Below are positions 36,029-45,965 of a stretch of DNA of 64,000 nt, piece after piece (the first letter of the stretch is position 1; the number at the start of each line of letters is the position of its first letter). The notes under the pieces are model-generated. The model was not told where the DNA came from. It worked only from the letters and a program-made list of their open reading frames with translations, and did no database searches. The DNA is from CAIVPM01 sp964615145 (GTDB taxonomy: Bacteria > Bacteroidota > Bacteroidia > Chitinophagales > Chitinophagaceae): the NCBI GenBank assembly GCA_964615145.1, contig CAZTOP010000010.1, positions 12,092 to 76,091 on the forward strand, in the 5' to 3' direction. A program made the translations under genes and the position numbers.

Positions 36029-36064
36029 AAACCGCCTTTTTGTTTGTCAAAAAGGCGGTTTTGT
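36029..36064 (+). terminator. Terminator after the two-component operon
   Basis: AACCGCCTTTTTG pairs with CAAAAAGGCGGTT around a short loop, and the downstream strand runs into TTTTG. It lies 21 bp after the response-regulator stop. Confidence 0.85.
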
Positions 36065-36163
36065 TTATTCGATATTTTCTAACAATTATACACGTGCACA
36101 TTTTTATATCTTGCATTTATATAAAACCATTTTACCTTGAGTAATTTGTTAAATTTATTTCTT

Positions 36164-39100
36164 ATGCAATATTTTTTTACCAAAGTTTTAAAACAATTTT
36201 TTTTGAGTTGTTTAGTTTTATTTGTTTCATCTAAAGCTATATGTCAAGTAAGTGTTAGTGCCAGCCAAGGTGTGAATTCAGGAAGTTACACCAGTGTAAA
36301 TGCTGTGTTTGGTGCAATAAATTCAGGAATTCATAAAGGCACTATTGTAATAACAGTGGCAGGCACAACTATTGAACCTAATACCCCCATACCATTATAT
36401 AAAAGTGCATTACCATCTAGTTATACTTCTATATTGATTAAACCACAGGGGAATGCAGTTATTACTTGTGATACTGCATTTGCAAACGCTAGAGGTTTAT
36501 TGGAATTTGTTGGAGCAGATAATGTTACCATTAATGGCGATGACCCCAATACACCCAATAAACAGAACTTAACTATAAAAGTTGAGCCAACAGCAAAAGA
36601 CTTAGTAGCTGCTATTTCATTGGGTTCAAAAGGATTTTCAAATAATGATGGAGACAGCAATATTGTTATAAAGAATTGTAACATTATTGGCAATAGAACG
36701 CATCAAACTGATAGCAAGAGAAGTTTTGGTATTTCGTTCACTAACAATATGCTTGTTCCCACTATTACAAATCCATCTTTAACCAATTCATTTGCTCATA
36801 GTCATAGCAACATTATTATAGACAGTAATAATATTTCTAAAGCTTATTTTGGAATATACGCAGCAGGCAATGATACTTTTCCAAATAGTAATATAAGAAT
36901 AAGAGGAAATAATTTTGGTTCAATAGTTCCGGAAGATGTAATTGGTCAATGTGCAATTTACATAAGTAATTCTTGTAAAATAGCAGGGGCTGAATCTGCT
37001 ATTATTGAAGGTAATGATATTACTGTTGGAGATGGAGTTTCTTTAGGGGTACAACTGCATATTGCAGGTTTACAAATCTATAATGGTAACCATGGTATTG
37101 TTGTTAACAAAAATAATATTCACGATATTCTACACGGTCCTAGTGCTTCAACAGCTTGGGGTATATTTATATCTGGTAAAGACAACACATCTATTAACAT
37201 AACAAATAATTTTATAAGAGATATTGCCTCTGGAAATAATAATGCATCAATAAATGGGCACTTTTCTACTTATGGTATTTATGCTTATGACGATTTTAAA
37301 TCGTTAAATATTACAAACAATACAGTTGTATTAAATACTCCTAATGCCGGTGGTGGCAATGTTTCAAACGCTGTGTCTGCTTGTATTCAATTTCCAATAG
37401 GCACTGCAACTGCTTCTAAAATTATCAATAATATTCTTATCAATAATCAACCAAGCACTAATGCTTATTGTATAATAACTTCAGATACTGCAAATATTTA
37501 TAACGCTGTAGTGAATAATAATTCTTATTACAGCACAAGTGGTAATGTTGGTTGGTATAAAGGAGCAGCCAGATTTAGTTTGGCAGACTGGCAATTGGCA
37601 ACTAATAAGGATATGGCATCTGTATACTATCAACCATCTTTTGTCTCTTCTACAGATTTACACATTATTGAGTCAACTCTTTCCAGAATAGAATCTGCAG
37701 GTATGCCAGTTTCAATTACAAATATTTCAGACGATTTTGATTCTCAAACAAGGCCCGGGCCAATTGGTTCAATTAGTGGTGGTGCTAAAAATCCAGATAT
37801 AGGAGCAGATGAATTTGATGGAATTATTGAAGATGTTGCAGCACCTATGATTATGTATGCAAAAGTTGTAAAAACCTGCACCAATTTGGATCAAACCATT
37901 TCAAATGTTCAAATTAGCGATGCAAGTGGTGTGCCATTAACAGGAACACTAGTGCCAAGAATTTATTTCAAAAAAAATAGTGGGTTTTGGGTTTCAAATG
38001 CTGGAATAAAAAACTCAGGAACTCAATATGACGGTTTATGGAGTTTCACAATTTCATCATCGATGATGGGTGGTGTAAATGCTAATGATATTGTAAGTTA
38101 TTTTATTGTGGCACAGGATATAGCTACAAGTCCTAATATTGGTTCAATGCCAGTAGGTGCTACTATGACAAACGTAAACACGTTGGGTATAGAACCTCCG
38201 AAAATATATTCATACTTGGTAGGCTCAAGTTTAGGTGGTACATACACAGTTGGAACAGGCGGAAATTTTGCTACAATTACCGACGCTGTAAATGCTTATA
38301 AAGCTAGTTGCTTAACCGATAATGTTATTTTTAGTTTAATTTCAAATACCTATGTTAATGAAATTTTACCAATAACTATTGAATTGCACCCTGATGCTAG
38401 TGCAACTAGAACTCTTACAATTAAACCAGCAGTTGGAAATAATATTGATATGGGAGTAGATGCAGCAAATGTATTTATTATTAAAGGTGCAGCATTTGTT
38501 ACAATAGACGGATCAAATAATGCCTCCAATACTCAAAATTTTAAAATAACAAATACCAAAACTGCAGCATCAAATATTATTCAAATTGCAAGCTTGGGAA
38601 ATGGTAAAGGGAGTTCGCATATTATAATAAAGAATATGGAAATAATTGCGGGCGATTTTTCATTGGCAAATATTAAAGGGATTGATTTGAGTGGGGCCGA
38701 TAACAACTACATTACTATAAATAATTGTAAAATCGACAATGCTTATGTTGGTATTTCAGCATTAAATACTTCATCTACAAATATGATGGATAGTATCAAT
38801 ATTAGTAACAATCAAATAGGAACTAATTTAGCACATTCTATTGGGTTTAGAGGTATTGAACTATCAGCTGTTAATAATTTTACAATATCATCTAACATAA
38901 TAAAAAACCTTTACACTGATGCATTTAGATTTGTTACAGGCATAGACATTTCTCCAAAAGTTACAAATGGTAGATTGGAAAAAAATACTATTCAAGATAT
39001 TTTTAATGATTACAGCAGTGGTTGGGGTTCTTTTGGTATAAGTCTTACATCTAGTAATGGTGTAACTGAAATATTAATAGCTAATAATTTTATTTCTGGA

Positions 39101-41038
39101 ATCACAACAGGACAACCAAGTGCCACTAACGGCAATGCTAATGCAAATGGAATAAGAATTTTAGGTGGTACTAATATAAAAATTTATCATAATACACTTT
39201 CAATGAATGGGGCTGCAACTGGCTCAAATAATGGCTTTAGCTCGTGTATTTTACTTCTTGCAAATATTCCAGGGTTAGAAATTAAAAACAATATTTTATC
39301 AAATACTCAAACCTTTTCAGGATCTTCTTGTAATAACTACTGTATTTATGTAAATGTAACGGGTGTCTCATTTACAGATATTGATTACAATGATTATTAT
39401 GGTGTGGCAGCATCAAATAGTTCATTTAAAATTGGATATGTAAATACTACCCCAAAAATTACTTTATCTGATTGGGCCAATTATTCAAATGGCGATGCAC
39501 ATTCTATTTCAGTAGACCCAGATTTTACTTCAAACAACGATTTGCATATTACTAACGGAAATACAATTTCCCTATTGGAATCAGCAGCTCCAATAGTTGG
39601 AAGTATTACAACCGATATTGATAACGATGCAAGGCCTGGACCTGCTGGTTCAACAAATGGTGGTGCAATTTTAGGAAGAGCAGATATTGGTGCAGATGAA
39701 TTTGACAGAAAACCTAACGATTGTAGTGTGCCATTAAGTATCACTATTTCAAACTTAACAAGCGGCACAGTAACCATTAATTTTGCACCTCCTTTTATTG
39801 CCCCATCAAATGGATATGAATATGTAGTTTCAACTGTTACATTCCCACCAACAGGACCAGGAACTCCAATTTCTACTACTTCATTCAATTTAAATGGTCT
39901 TTTAGATAACACTACTTATTACATCTATATGAGAAGTGCTTGTGGAAGTGGTAATTTCAGCAATTGGACATCAGTGGTTCAATTTACAACTGACTGCTTA
40001 CCTACATCAATTCCATATTTTGAAAATTTTAATTCAATTACACCTCCAAATTTACCAACATGCTACACAACACAAAACTTGAATACAGGTGGTTCAACTT
40101 GGTTTACTTCAACAGCTTGGATTGCAGGGGAACAAGGGTACTCAATTAAATATGCACCTAATGTAAATAGTGCAGCCAATAATTGGTTTTACTTACCTCC
40201 ATTTACACTTACTGCCGGAAAACAATATGTACTTGGATTCAAATATTTAATGACAGGAAGTGCTACTACTTTTACTGAAAAAATGAAAATAGGATATGGT
40301 TTAGATAATCTGGCGTCTGCAATGAACACTATTATTTTTGATAGTGCTAATATTAAAAATCAAAATAAATATTACAGGCCATCTATTACCTTTAGTGTAC
40401 CAACAAGTGGTACTTACTTTATTGGTTTTAATGTTTATTCAGCAGCCAATCAGTCATCTTTATATGTCGATTCTATTTCCTTAACAGAGAATATTTTACC
40501 AATAAATTTATATTCCTTCACAGGCTTACAAGATGGCGATGTTAATAAACTAGAATGGACAACCTTAACTGAAACAAATAATAAAGGATTTGAGTTGCAA
40601 AAAAGCGAGAATAATGACAATAATTATGTTGCTATAGGATTCATTAACTCTTCATCAAACAACGGTAATAGTAGCACTCAATTAAAATATTCATTTATAG
40701 ATAAAAAACTAAATAATGGTGTAAGTTATTATAGATTAAAGCAGGTAGATTTTAACGGCAAAACTAGTTTTAGCAGCATTGTTAAATTAACCAATAATAT
40801 AAATAACAATATTTCAATATATCCTAATCCTGCAAAAACTTTTATTAATATCAATGTTAAGGGAAATGCAGTTAACGGTATTGTTGAAATTATTGATATA
40901 TACGGAAAGCCAATGTTATTAAAGCAAATGACAAAAGGGAACAATGTAATTTCAATAGAGCATCTTTCTAAAGGAGTATATATTGTAAATACAATAATAA
41001 ATGAAAAGCGAGAAACTCAAAAATTAGTTATAAACTAA
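36164..41038 (+). CDS. Giant T9SS-secreted protein with duplicated beta-helix modules
   Basis: From ATG 36164 the product is 1624 residues. A signal peptide ends near SSKAICQ. Two long parallel beta-helix modules follow (about 40-550 and 690-1180), each ending with a RPGPxGSxxGGA ... DIGADEFD motif (near 547 and 1175). Then come a fibronectin type III domain (about 1184-1275), a jellyroll/MAM-like domain (YFENFNSITPPNLPTCY on), a linker with VNKLEWTTLTETNNKGFELQ, and a type IX sorting domain (IYPNPAKTFININ to ETQKLVIN). It is probably a surface polysaccharide-binding or -cleaving protein; no catalytic residues are evident. An in-frame TTG at 36137 is a weaker start. Confidence 0.87.
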   Translation: MQYFFTKVLKQFFLSCLVLFVSSKAICQVSVSASQGVNSGSYTSVNAVFGAINSGIHKGTIVITVAGTTIEPNTPIPLYKSALPSSYTSILIKPQGNAVITCDTAFANARGLLEFVGADNVTINGDDPNTPNKQNLTIKVEPTAKDLVAAISLGSKGFSNNDGDSNIVIKNCNIIGNRTHQTDSKRSFGISFTNNMLVPTITNPSLTNSFAHSHSNIIIDSNNISKAYFGIYAAGNDTFPNSNIRIRGNNFGSIVPEDVIGQCAIYISNSCKIAGAESAIIEGNDITVGDGVSLGVQLHIAGLQIYNGNHGIVVNKNNIHDILHGPSASTAWGIFISGKDNTSINITNNFIRDIASGNNNASINGHFSTYGIYAYDDFKSLNITNNTVVLNTPNAGGGNVSNAVSACIQFPIGTATASKIINNILINNQPSTNAYCIITSDTANIYNAVVNNNSYYSTSGNVGWYKGAARFSLADWQLATNKDMASVYYQPSFVSSTDLHIIESTLSRIESAGMPVSITNISDDFDSQTRPGPIGSISGGAKNPDIGADEFDGIIEDVAAPMIMYAKVVKTCTNLDQTISNVQISDASGVPLTGTLVPRIYFKKNSGFWVSNAGIKNSGTQYDGLWSFTISSSMMGGVNANDIVSYFIVAQDIATSPNIGSMPVGATMTNVNTLGIEPPKIYSYLVGSSLGGTYTVGTGGNFATITDAVNAYKASCLTDNVIFSLISNTYVNEILPITIELHPDASATRTLTIKPAVGNNIDMGVDAANVFIIKGAAFVTIDGSNNASNTQNFKITNTKTAASNIIQIASLGNGKGSSHIIIKNMEIIAGDFSLANIKGIDLSGADNNYITINNCKIDNAYVGISALNTSSTNMMDSINISNNQIGTNLAHSIGFRGIELSAVNNFTISSNIIKNLYTDAFRFVTGIDISPKVTNGRLEKNTIQDIFNDYSSGWGSFGISLTSSNGVTEILIANNFISGITTGQPSATNGNANANGIRILGGTNIKIYHNTLSMNGAATGSNNGFSSCILLLANIPGLEIKNNILSNTQTFSGSSCNNYCIYVNVTGVSFTDIDYNDYYGVAASNSSFKIGYVNTTPKITLSDWANYSNGDAHSISVDPDFTSNNDLHITNGNTISLLESAAPIVGSITTDIDNDARPGPAGSTNGGAILGRADIGADEFDRKPNDCSVPLSITISNLTSGTVTINFAPPFIAPSNGYEYVVSTVTFPPTGPGTPISTTSFNLNGLLDNTTYYIYMRSACGSGNFSNWTSVVQFTTDCLPTSIPYFENFNSITPPNLPTCYTTQNLNTGGSTWFTSTAWIAGEQGYSIKYAPNVNSAANNWFYLPPFTLTAGKQYVLGFKYLMTGSATTFTEKMKIGYGLDNLASAMNTIIFDSANIKNQNKYYRPSITFSVPTSGTYFIGFNVYSAANQSSLYVDSISLTENILPINLYSFTGLQDGDVNKLEWTTLTETNNKGFELQKSENNDNNYVAIGFINSSSNNGNSSTQLKYSFIDKKLNNGVSYYRLKQVDFNGKTSFSSIVKLTNNINNNISIYPNPAKTFININVKGNAVNGIVEIIDIYGKPMLLKQMTKGNNVISIEHLSKGVYIVNTIINEKRETQKLVIN

Positions 41039-41058
41039 TTTTTATTATTATCCTGGCT

Positions 41059-41097
41059 AAAAGCCCTGAAAGTATTCAATATTTTCAGGGCTTTTTT
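41059..41097 (+). terminator. Terminator after the giant T9SS gene
   Basis: AAGCCCTGAAA pairs with TTTCAGGGCTT, followed by a run of T. It lies about 20 bp after the stop. Confidence 0.85.
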
Positions 41098-41142
41098 ATA
41101 AACACTTTTTATTTGAAATTTATAAATCTATACTTTTATACC

Positions 41143-41439
41143 ATGAAAAAATTGTTGCCTTATTTTACTAATAAATATTTGATCTCTGGTTTATTCCTAG
41201 TAGTATGGGTATTATTTTTCGATGAAAATGATTATTTCAGTACACAAACATCTAGGTTAAAAGAATTATCATTGCTTAATAAAAAGAAGGAGTATTATAA
41301 AAAAGAAATTGAAACCGCTAAGCAGGAACTTACCGATATTCAAAACAGTCCCGAAGCATTAGAAAAATTTGCACGGGAACATTATATGATGAAAAAAAAT
41401 GGAGAAGATATTTATATAATAGAAAATCCACAACCATAG
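41143..41439 (+). CDS. FtsB/DivIC-type septum formation protein
   Basis: The 98-residue protein has a short cytoplasmic head, one transmembrane helix (about 14-30, LISGLFLVVWVLFF), a coiled coil (about 45-80, RLKELSLLNKKKEYYKKEI) and the family's end motif SPEALEKFAREHYMMKKNGE. It belongs to the DivIC/FtsB family of division proteins that connect early and late divisome parts. I start at ATG 41143 (MKKLLPYF). An in-frame TTG lies ten codons upstream, immediately after the terminator of the previous gene. Confidence 0.88.
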   Translation: MKKLLPYFTNKYLISGLFLVVWVLFFDENDYFSTQTSRLKELSLLNKKKEYYKKEIETAKQELTDIQNSPEALEKFAREHYMMKKNGEDIYIIENPQP

Positions 41440-41544
41440 TTTTTGGCATTACACAATAAAAGTTATCCACAGGCGTTTATTATTAACATTCCGCATCTAC
41501 CCTTCGAAAGCTGTAAATTTATAACAGCTAATACTAATAGATGT

Positions 41545-41784
41545 ATGCGAAAATTTTCTCAACAGCAACTTATGCAGTTTTTGTATGAAGAAGCATCGCC
41601 GATATTAAAAATGGCGATTGACAAAGCCTTGCAATCTGATCTTGAACTGCAAAACGAAATTAAATTACTTAAGAAAACTCAAAAACAAATAAACGATTTG
41701 AAAAAGAAAACATTGGTGCCAAGTAAAAAAACAATCGATGCAATTATGGAGTATGCAAGACAAACTGCATCAAAAAAAGCATAA
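41545..41784 (+). CDS. Small helical protein, unknown function
   Basis: The 79-residue product from ATG 41545 (MRKFSQQQLMQFLYEEASP) is charged and predicted all-helical, with a Lys-rich centre (LLKKTQKQINDLKKKT) and the tail MEYARQTASKKA. I do not recognise a family beyond a hypothetical protein typical of Bacteroidota. The frame is open for 34 codons upstream, but that part is poor in coding character and includes a TAAATTTA promoter-like box (41513-41520), so I use the ATG. Confidence 0.6.
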   Translation: MRKFSQQQLMQFLYEEASPILKMAIDKALQSDLELQNEIKLLKKTQKQINDLKKKTLVPSKKTIDAIMEYARQTASKKA

Positions 41785-41866
41785 ATTGGTTTAAATAATC
41801 CATACAATTTAGGACATCTAATACTATCCTATATTTATACATTATCAATATTGCTTTAAAAACAAT

Positions 41867-42628
41867 ATGCAATCTTCTTTTGTAAATTACAACATTTCTA
41901 ATGCCATTGGAGTTATAGAGTTTTTTTCTCCAAACCACAACTCTCTTCCTTCAAAAGTATTGTCAGACTTAGCTTTTGCCATTGCTCAAGCTTCTGATGA
42001 TATTAACTGTAAAGTCATTATTTTAAAAAGCTCAGGAGATAAAACTTTTTGTGCAGGGGCAAGTTTTGATGAGCTTATTTCAATTGAAAATACTCAGCAA
42101 GGATTACAATTTTTCAGTGGTTTTGCTAATGTAATTAATGCAATGCGAAAATCACCAAAGTTTATTATTGGTTGTGTACAAGGAAAGGCGATTGGAGGTG
42201 GTGTTGGTTTAGCAAGTGCCTGTGATTACACCTTTGCTACAAAACATGCATTGGTAAAATTAAGTGAATTGGCTGTGGGCATTGGTCCGTTTGTGGTGGG
42301 ACCTGCGGTAGAGCGTAAAATAGGAACTTCGGCTGCTTATGAAATGGCAATTGATGCATCAAATTTTAGAACAGCCGAATGGGCAAAACAAAAAGGACTA
42401 TATGCTGAAGTTTTTGAGGATAAAGCAGAAATGGAACAATTTGCCGTAGCTTTTGCAAATAATTTATCCACACAAAGTGCCGAGGCAATGAGTGAAATCA
42501 AAAGAGCATTTTGGAGTGGCACAGAACATTGGGATGATTTATTAATGCAGCGTGCAGCCATTAGTGGAAAACTGGTTTTAAGCAATTTTACAAAAGAATT
42601 TATTAAGCAATTTAAAGCTAAAAATTAG
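41867..42628 (+). CDS. Enoyl-CoA hydratase/isomerase family protein
   Basis: The 253-residue crotonase-fold protein shows the oxyanion-hole segments KTFCAGASFDEL and QGKAIGGGVGLASACDY. A Glu in KLSELAVGIGPFVVG corresponds to one catalytic Glu, and the Glu in GPAVERKIG may be the second. It adds water to or isomerises an enoyl-CoA. Given paa and acyl-CoA dehydrogenase genes in the window, a role in fatty-acid, leucine or phenylacetate breakdown is plausible but not shown. It converges with recO, 3 bp between stops. Confidence 0.85.
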   Translation: MQSSFVNYNISNAIGVIEFFSPNHNSLPSKVLSDLAFAIAQASDDINCKVIILKSSGDKTFCAGASFDELISIENTQQGLQFFSGFANVINAMRKSPKFIIGCVQGKAIGGGVGLASACDYTFATKHALVKLSELAVGIGPFVVGPAVERKIGTSAAYEMAIDASNFRTAEWAKQKGLYAEVFEDKAEMEQFAVAFANNLSTQSAEAMSEIKRAFWSGTEHWDDLLMQRAAISGKLVLSNFTKEFIKQFKAKN

Positions 42629-42631
42629 CAG

Positions 42632-43378
42632 TTATTCTAGCACTTCTTTTAACACCTCTAAACTTCTTAACTCTATAAAGTTGGAAATATGTAGTGCAAA
42701 ATATTGAATGTAGTATTCAATTAATGCTCTGCGTATTGATTGGTTCAGTTTCAAATTTTCTAGTTCATCAATACTTTTTAAATTAATAATATTTGTAGTT
42801 ATTGTAGCTAGATTGCCTTCAATAAAATATGAATGTATCGGACGTTCAGAAACGTAATATCCATCTTGTAAATCAAGTATTGGAGTGATTAATGAATAGT
42901 CGCCTTGTATCCCTAAACCCATTTGTTCACCAAGCTTTAAACTAAAGTATAATGGAAAGTTAGCAGCAATAGTGATACTCGCTGTATCTAATTTTATCAG
43001 GCAATTTTCGATGTAATAAAATAAATCTGGATTGCTCTCTGGCTGTTTAATACTATGTTGTATTAACTCAATAGCAAACATAGCCACAGCATTTTTTATG
43101 ATGTCGTAAGGAATTTCATTATATAAATATGCCCATTGAAATTCTTTTATAAATTGAAGTTGCTTTAACTCGTTATGATAAACTTGTAAATCTAAAATGC
43201 TAGCGGGGGTAAAATAATTAATATTGCTAGCACCTTTTTTGCTCGTTTTTCTAGCACCTTTAATAATATAACTCTGCAAGCCAAATAGTTCTGTGTAAAT
43301 ATTGGCAATGATACTTGTGTCGCCGTATTTAACACACCTTAATACAATGCCTTTTGTTTTATGAATGGTGTCGCTCAA
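42632..43378 (-). CDS. recO: DNA repair protein RecO
   Basis: The 248-residue protein has the N-terminal OB fold (KTKGIVLRCVKYGDTSIIA, LQSYIIKGARKTSKK) and the helical C-terminal part. The zinc Cys residues found in some RecO proteins are absent. RecO loads RecA on gapped DNA with RecR. The start is TTG (43378), giving MSDTIHKTKG, which fits family N termini. It lies downstream of ruvC on the same strand. Confidence 0.88.
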   Translation of the reverse strand: MSDTIHKTKGIVLRCVKYGDTSIIANIYTELFGLQSYIIKGARKTSKKGASNINYFTPASILDLQVYHNELKQLQFIKEFQWAYLYNEIPYDIIKNAVAMFAIELIQHSIKQPESNPDLFYYIENCLIKLDTASITIAANFPLYFSLKLGEQMGLGIQGDYSLITPILDLQDGYYVSERPIHSYFIEGNLATITTNIINLKSIDELENLKLNQSIRRALIEYYIQYFALHISNFIELRSLEVLKEVLE

Positions 43379-43418
43379 TTTGAATTGTTAGTTATAAAGT
43401 TTTCTGAGAATGGATTTT

Positions 43419-43982
43419 TTATTTCACTTTTACTCTGGTAGGGTTTTTTGAAATAAAATCATCCCACCCTTTAATTGCCTTACCCTTTAGCATTATTGCA
43501 TTAGACGATTGATAATGGTGGCATAATGCTACTGCTAAAGCATCTGTGGCATCAAAGTATTGTGGTTTTTCTTCAATATTCAAAACTGTTTGTAGCATTT
43601 TCCAAACCTGGTCTTTATCTGCATTTCCATTACCTGTAATAGATTGTTTTATTTTTTTTGGAGAATATTCAGTAACCTCTAAGCCCCCTTGCATAGCTGC
43701 TGCAATTGCCACACCTTGGGCTCTGCCTAGCTTTAACATACTTTGTACATTTTTTCCAAAAAATGGTGCTTCAATTGCAAATGAGTAAGGGCGATACAAT
43801 TTTATTAATTCAACAATTTTAGTGTGTATTTTTTCGAGCCTTTCATAAATATCTTTATGTTTAGTAAGTTTTAGAACATCCATTAATAAAACCTGAGTTT
43901 GATTTCCTGTAATTTTTAAAAGTGCATAACCCATTACTTGTGTGCCAGGGTCAACCCCAAGTATAATTTTTGTTTCTTTCAT
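43419..43982 (-). CDS. ruvC: Holliday junction resolvase RuvC
   Basis: The 187-residue protein has the RNase H fold with acidic residues in ILGVDPGTQVMGYAL (Asp 11), FAIEAPFFGKN (Glu) and FDATDALAVALCHHY (two Asp), the full catalytic set. It also has LGRAQGVAIAAAMQ. It resolves four-way junctions together with RuvAB, which are not in the window. It is followed on the same strand by recO (40 bp), forming a small recombination-repair unit. Confidence 0.94.
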   Translation of the reverse strand: MKETKIILGVDPGTQVMGYALLKITGNQTQVLLMDVLKLTKHKDIYERLEKIHTKIVELIKLYRPYSFAIEAPFFGKNVQSMLKLGRAQGVAIAAAMQGGLEVTEYSPKKIKQSITGNGNADKDQVWKMLQTVLNIEEKPQYFDATDALAVALCHHYQSSNAIMLKGKAIKGWDDFISKNPTRVKVK

Positions 43983-44113
43983 CTTTGCTGCTAAAGTAGT
44001 TATTTATTACTTAAACTTTTTTGACTATGTTTATTGAATGGTAACGTATATTTTTGAAAATTATTCTAGTTAATTTTAAAACATTAGCTTAAAATTCCTT
44101 AAGAACAAATCGC

Positions 44114-45100
44114 TTGAACAAGAAATTTAAAATATTTACTAACTATATACTGGGTCCAGTAATTTTTATATGGTTTTCCATTTCTATTTACAATCAAATA
44201 ACCAAGCATAAAGATTTGCAAAATACTTGGAAGGAGTTATCAAATTTATCTAATCAAGATTGGGCTTTCGTATTATTAGCATTTGCACTAATGTTTTTAA
44301 ATTGGGGTTTAGAAACTAAAAAGTGGCAGATACTAATCCAAAGTATTGAAAAGATTAAGTTTTTAAAAGCATTTAAAGCTGTTTTTAGTGGTCAGGCATT
44401 TGCATTAAATACTATCAATAATTTAGGAGAATATGTAGGAAGAGTTTTATTTTTAAATGAAGGCAATCGGTTAAGAGCTGTATCATTAACAATGGTAGGT
44501 AGTTTAAGCCAGGTGATAGTAACTTTTATCATGGGCTTTTTAGCTTTGTTTTCTTCAAGAATATTATTTGAAAAAAATGGATTAGGTAACGGCGGTGTAA
44601 ATGTTTTTTGGTACAATGGACTAATGTTTGTTTTGTTTACCTGTACAGTGCTTTTAACAATGGTTTATTTTAGTTTAAGCTGGATTACAAAAGCCGTAGA
44701 AAAATTACCATTTGTTCGCAAGTATGCTTTTCTTATTCAAAAGGTAGAAGACTTTGAAACGAAAGATTTAACAAAAGTTTTGCTTTTTTCTTTTTTAAGG
44801 TACGTTGTATTTGTGGTGCAATATTTATTAATGTTAAAGGTATTTAAGGTAGAAGCTAATGTATTGTTGTTAGCACTAATGGTTTGCATTTTTTTATTAA
44901 TATTGGCCATAGTGCCTACTGTAGCTTTAACCGAAGTTGGGTTACGTGGACAAATAAGTATTCAGCTAATTGGATTATTAAGCACTAATACGGCTGGTAT
45001 TGTTTTTACAGCAACTGCAATATGGCTTATCAATCGGGTGTTTCCAGCATTGGCAGGAAGTTTGTTTATGTTAGGAGTAAAGATTTTTAAACGACAGTAA
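44114..45100 (+). CDS. Flippase-like integral membrane protein (LPG synthase transmembrane domain family)
   Basis: The 328-residue protein has about eight transmembrane helices and the family features ALMFLNWGLETKKWQIL, FSGQAFALNTINNLGEY and PTVALTEVGLRG. The family (UPF0104/flippase-like) shares the membrane half of MprF and is thought to move lipids; here there is no synthase domain. The start is TTG 44114, close behind the ruvC divergent region. The next gene, DUF3108, is 32 bp downstream and likely cotranscribed. Confidence 0.82.
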   Translation: MNKKFKIFTNYILGPVIFIWFSISIYNQITKHKDLQNTWKELSNLSNQDWAFVLLAFALMFLNWGLETKKWQILIQSIEKIKFLKAFKAVFSGQAFALNTINNLGEYVGRVLFLNEGNRLRAVSLTMVGSLSQVIVTFIMGFLALFSSRILFEKNGLGNGGVNVFWYNGLMFVLFTCTVLLTMVYFSLSWITKAVEKLPFVRKYAFLIQKVEDFETKDLTKVLLFSFLRYVVFVVQYLLMLKVFKVEANVLLLALMVCIFLLILAIVPTVALTEVGLRGQISIQLIGLLSTNTAGIVFTATAIWLINRVFPALAGSLFMLGVKIFKRQ

Positions 45101-45132
45101 ATACTGTTATTTATCTCACCAAATAAAATGTA

Positions 45133-45927
45133 ATGAAAAAAATTATTTTAATATTTACCCTGCTTACAAGTATTTCAGTACAATTAACTGCTGGAGACGA
45201 TTTTTGTGGCATTTACAACAAAGCCTTTCAAAATGGCGAAAAAATTTACTTTAATATTTATTATTCTGTAGTTGGATTGTATGTAAATGCTGGCAATGCA
45301 ACGTTTACAACAACATTAGAAAATTACAATAACAAGCCAGTATATCATGTAGTTGGTGATGGTTCAAGTAATAGTAAGTATGACTGGATTTTTAAAGTTA
45401 GAGATAAATACGAAACTTATTTCGATACAGCCACCTTACAGCCATATAAATTTTTAAGAGATGTAAATGAAGGAGGGTTTAAGATTTATGAAAATGTAAC
45501 CTTTAATCAAAAAGCTAATACTGCTATCACAGCTAAAGGGGTTTATAAAATTCCTAATTGTATTCAAGATGTTTTAAGTGCAATTTATTATGCAAGAAAT
45601 ATGAATTTCGATAGCTATAAAATAGACGATAAAATTCCATTCAATATGTTTTTAGATAATGAAGTATATAACCTTTATATCAAATATCTTGGCAAGGAAA
45701 CAATTAAAACAAAGTTTGGCAAATTCAATGCTATAAAATTTAAGCCACTGCTTATTAAAGGAACTATTTTTGAAGGGGGAGAAAATATGACTGTATGGGT
45801 TAGTGATGATGCAAATCATATTCCTTTAAGAATAGAAAGCCCCATTGTTGTTGGTTCAGTAAAAGTTGATATGATGGGTTTTGAAAACTTACGTTATCCA
45901 TTAACCTCAATGTTAAAGCAATACTAA
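45133..45927 (+). CDS. DUF3108-family exported protein
   Basis: The 264-residue protein has a signal peptide (about 1-20, LLTSISVQLTAG) and a beta-rich body with EKIYFNIYYSVVGLYVNAGN, VRDKYETYFDTATLQPYKF and VWVSDDANHIPLRIESPIVV, the DUF3108 pattern. Members are periplasmic or outer-membrane-associated with no proven activity. It sits between a flippase-like gene and nth. Function unknown. Confidence 0.8.
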   Translation: MKKIILIFTLLTSISVQLTAGDDFCGIYNKAFQNGEKIYFNIYYSVVGLYVNAGNATFTTTLENYNNKPVYHVVGDGSSNSKYDWIFKVRDKYETYFDTATLQPYKFLRDVNEGGFKIYENVTFNQKANTAITAKGVYKIPNCIQDVLSAIYYARNMNFDSYKIDDKIPFNMFLDNEVYNLYIKYLGKETIKTKFGKFNAIKFKPLLIKGTIFEGGENMTVWVSDDANHIPLRIESPIVVGSVKVDMMGFENLRYPLTSMLKQY

Positions 45928-45965
45928 TTCAGTTTTATTTATAAGGTTCTAAAATTATCTTCATA

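Noticed and set aside
39481..39912. 143-codon open frame opposite the giant T9SS gene
   Set aside because: It is antisense to the second beta-helix and FN3 region, with a hydrophobic low-complexity product typical of shadow frames.
41463..42472. Perfect DnaA boxes at 41463-41471 and 42464-42472
   Set aside because: They are single, 1 kb apart, the second is inside a coding gene, and neither lies in an AT-rich gene-free region; about one box is expected by chance in the window.
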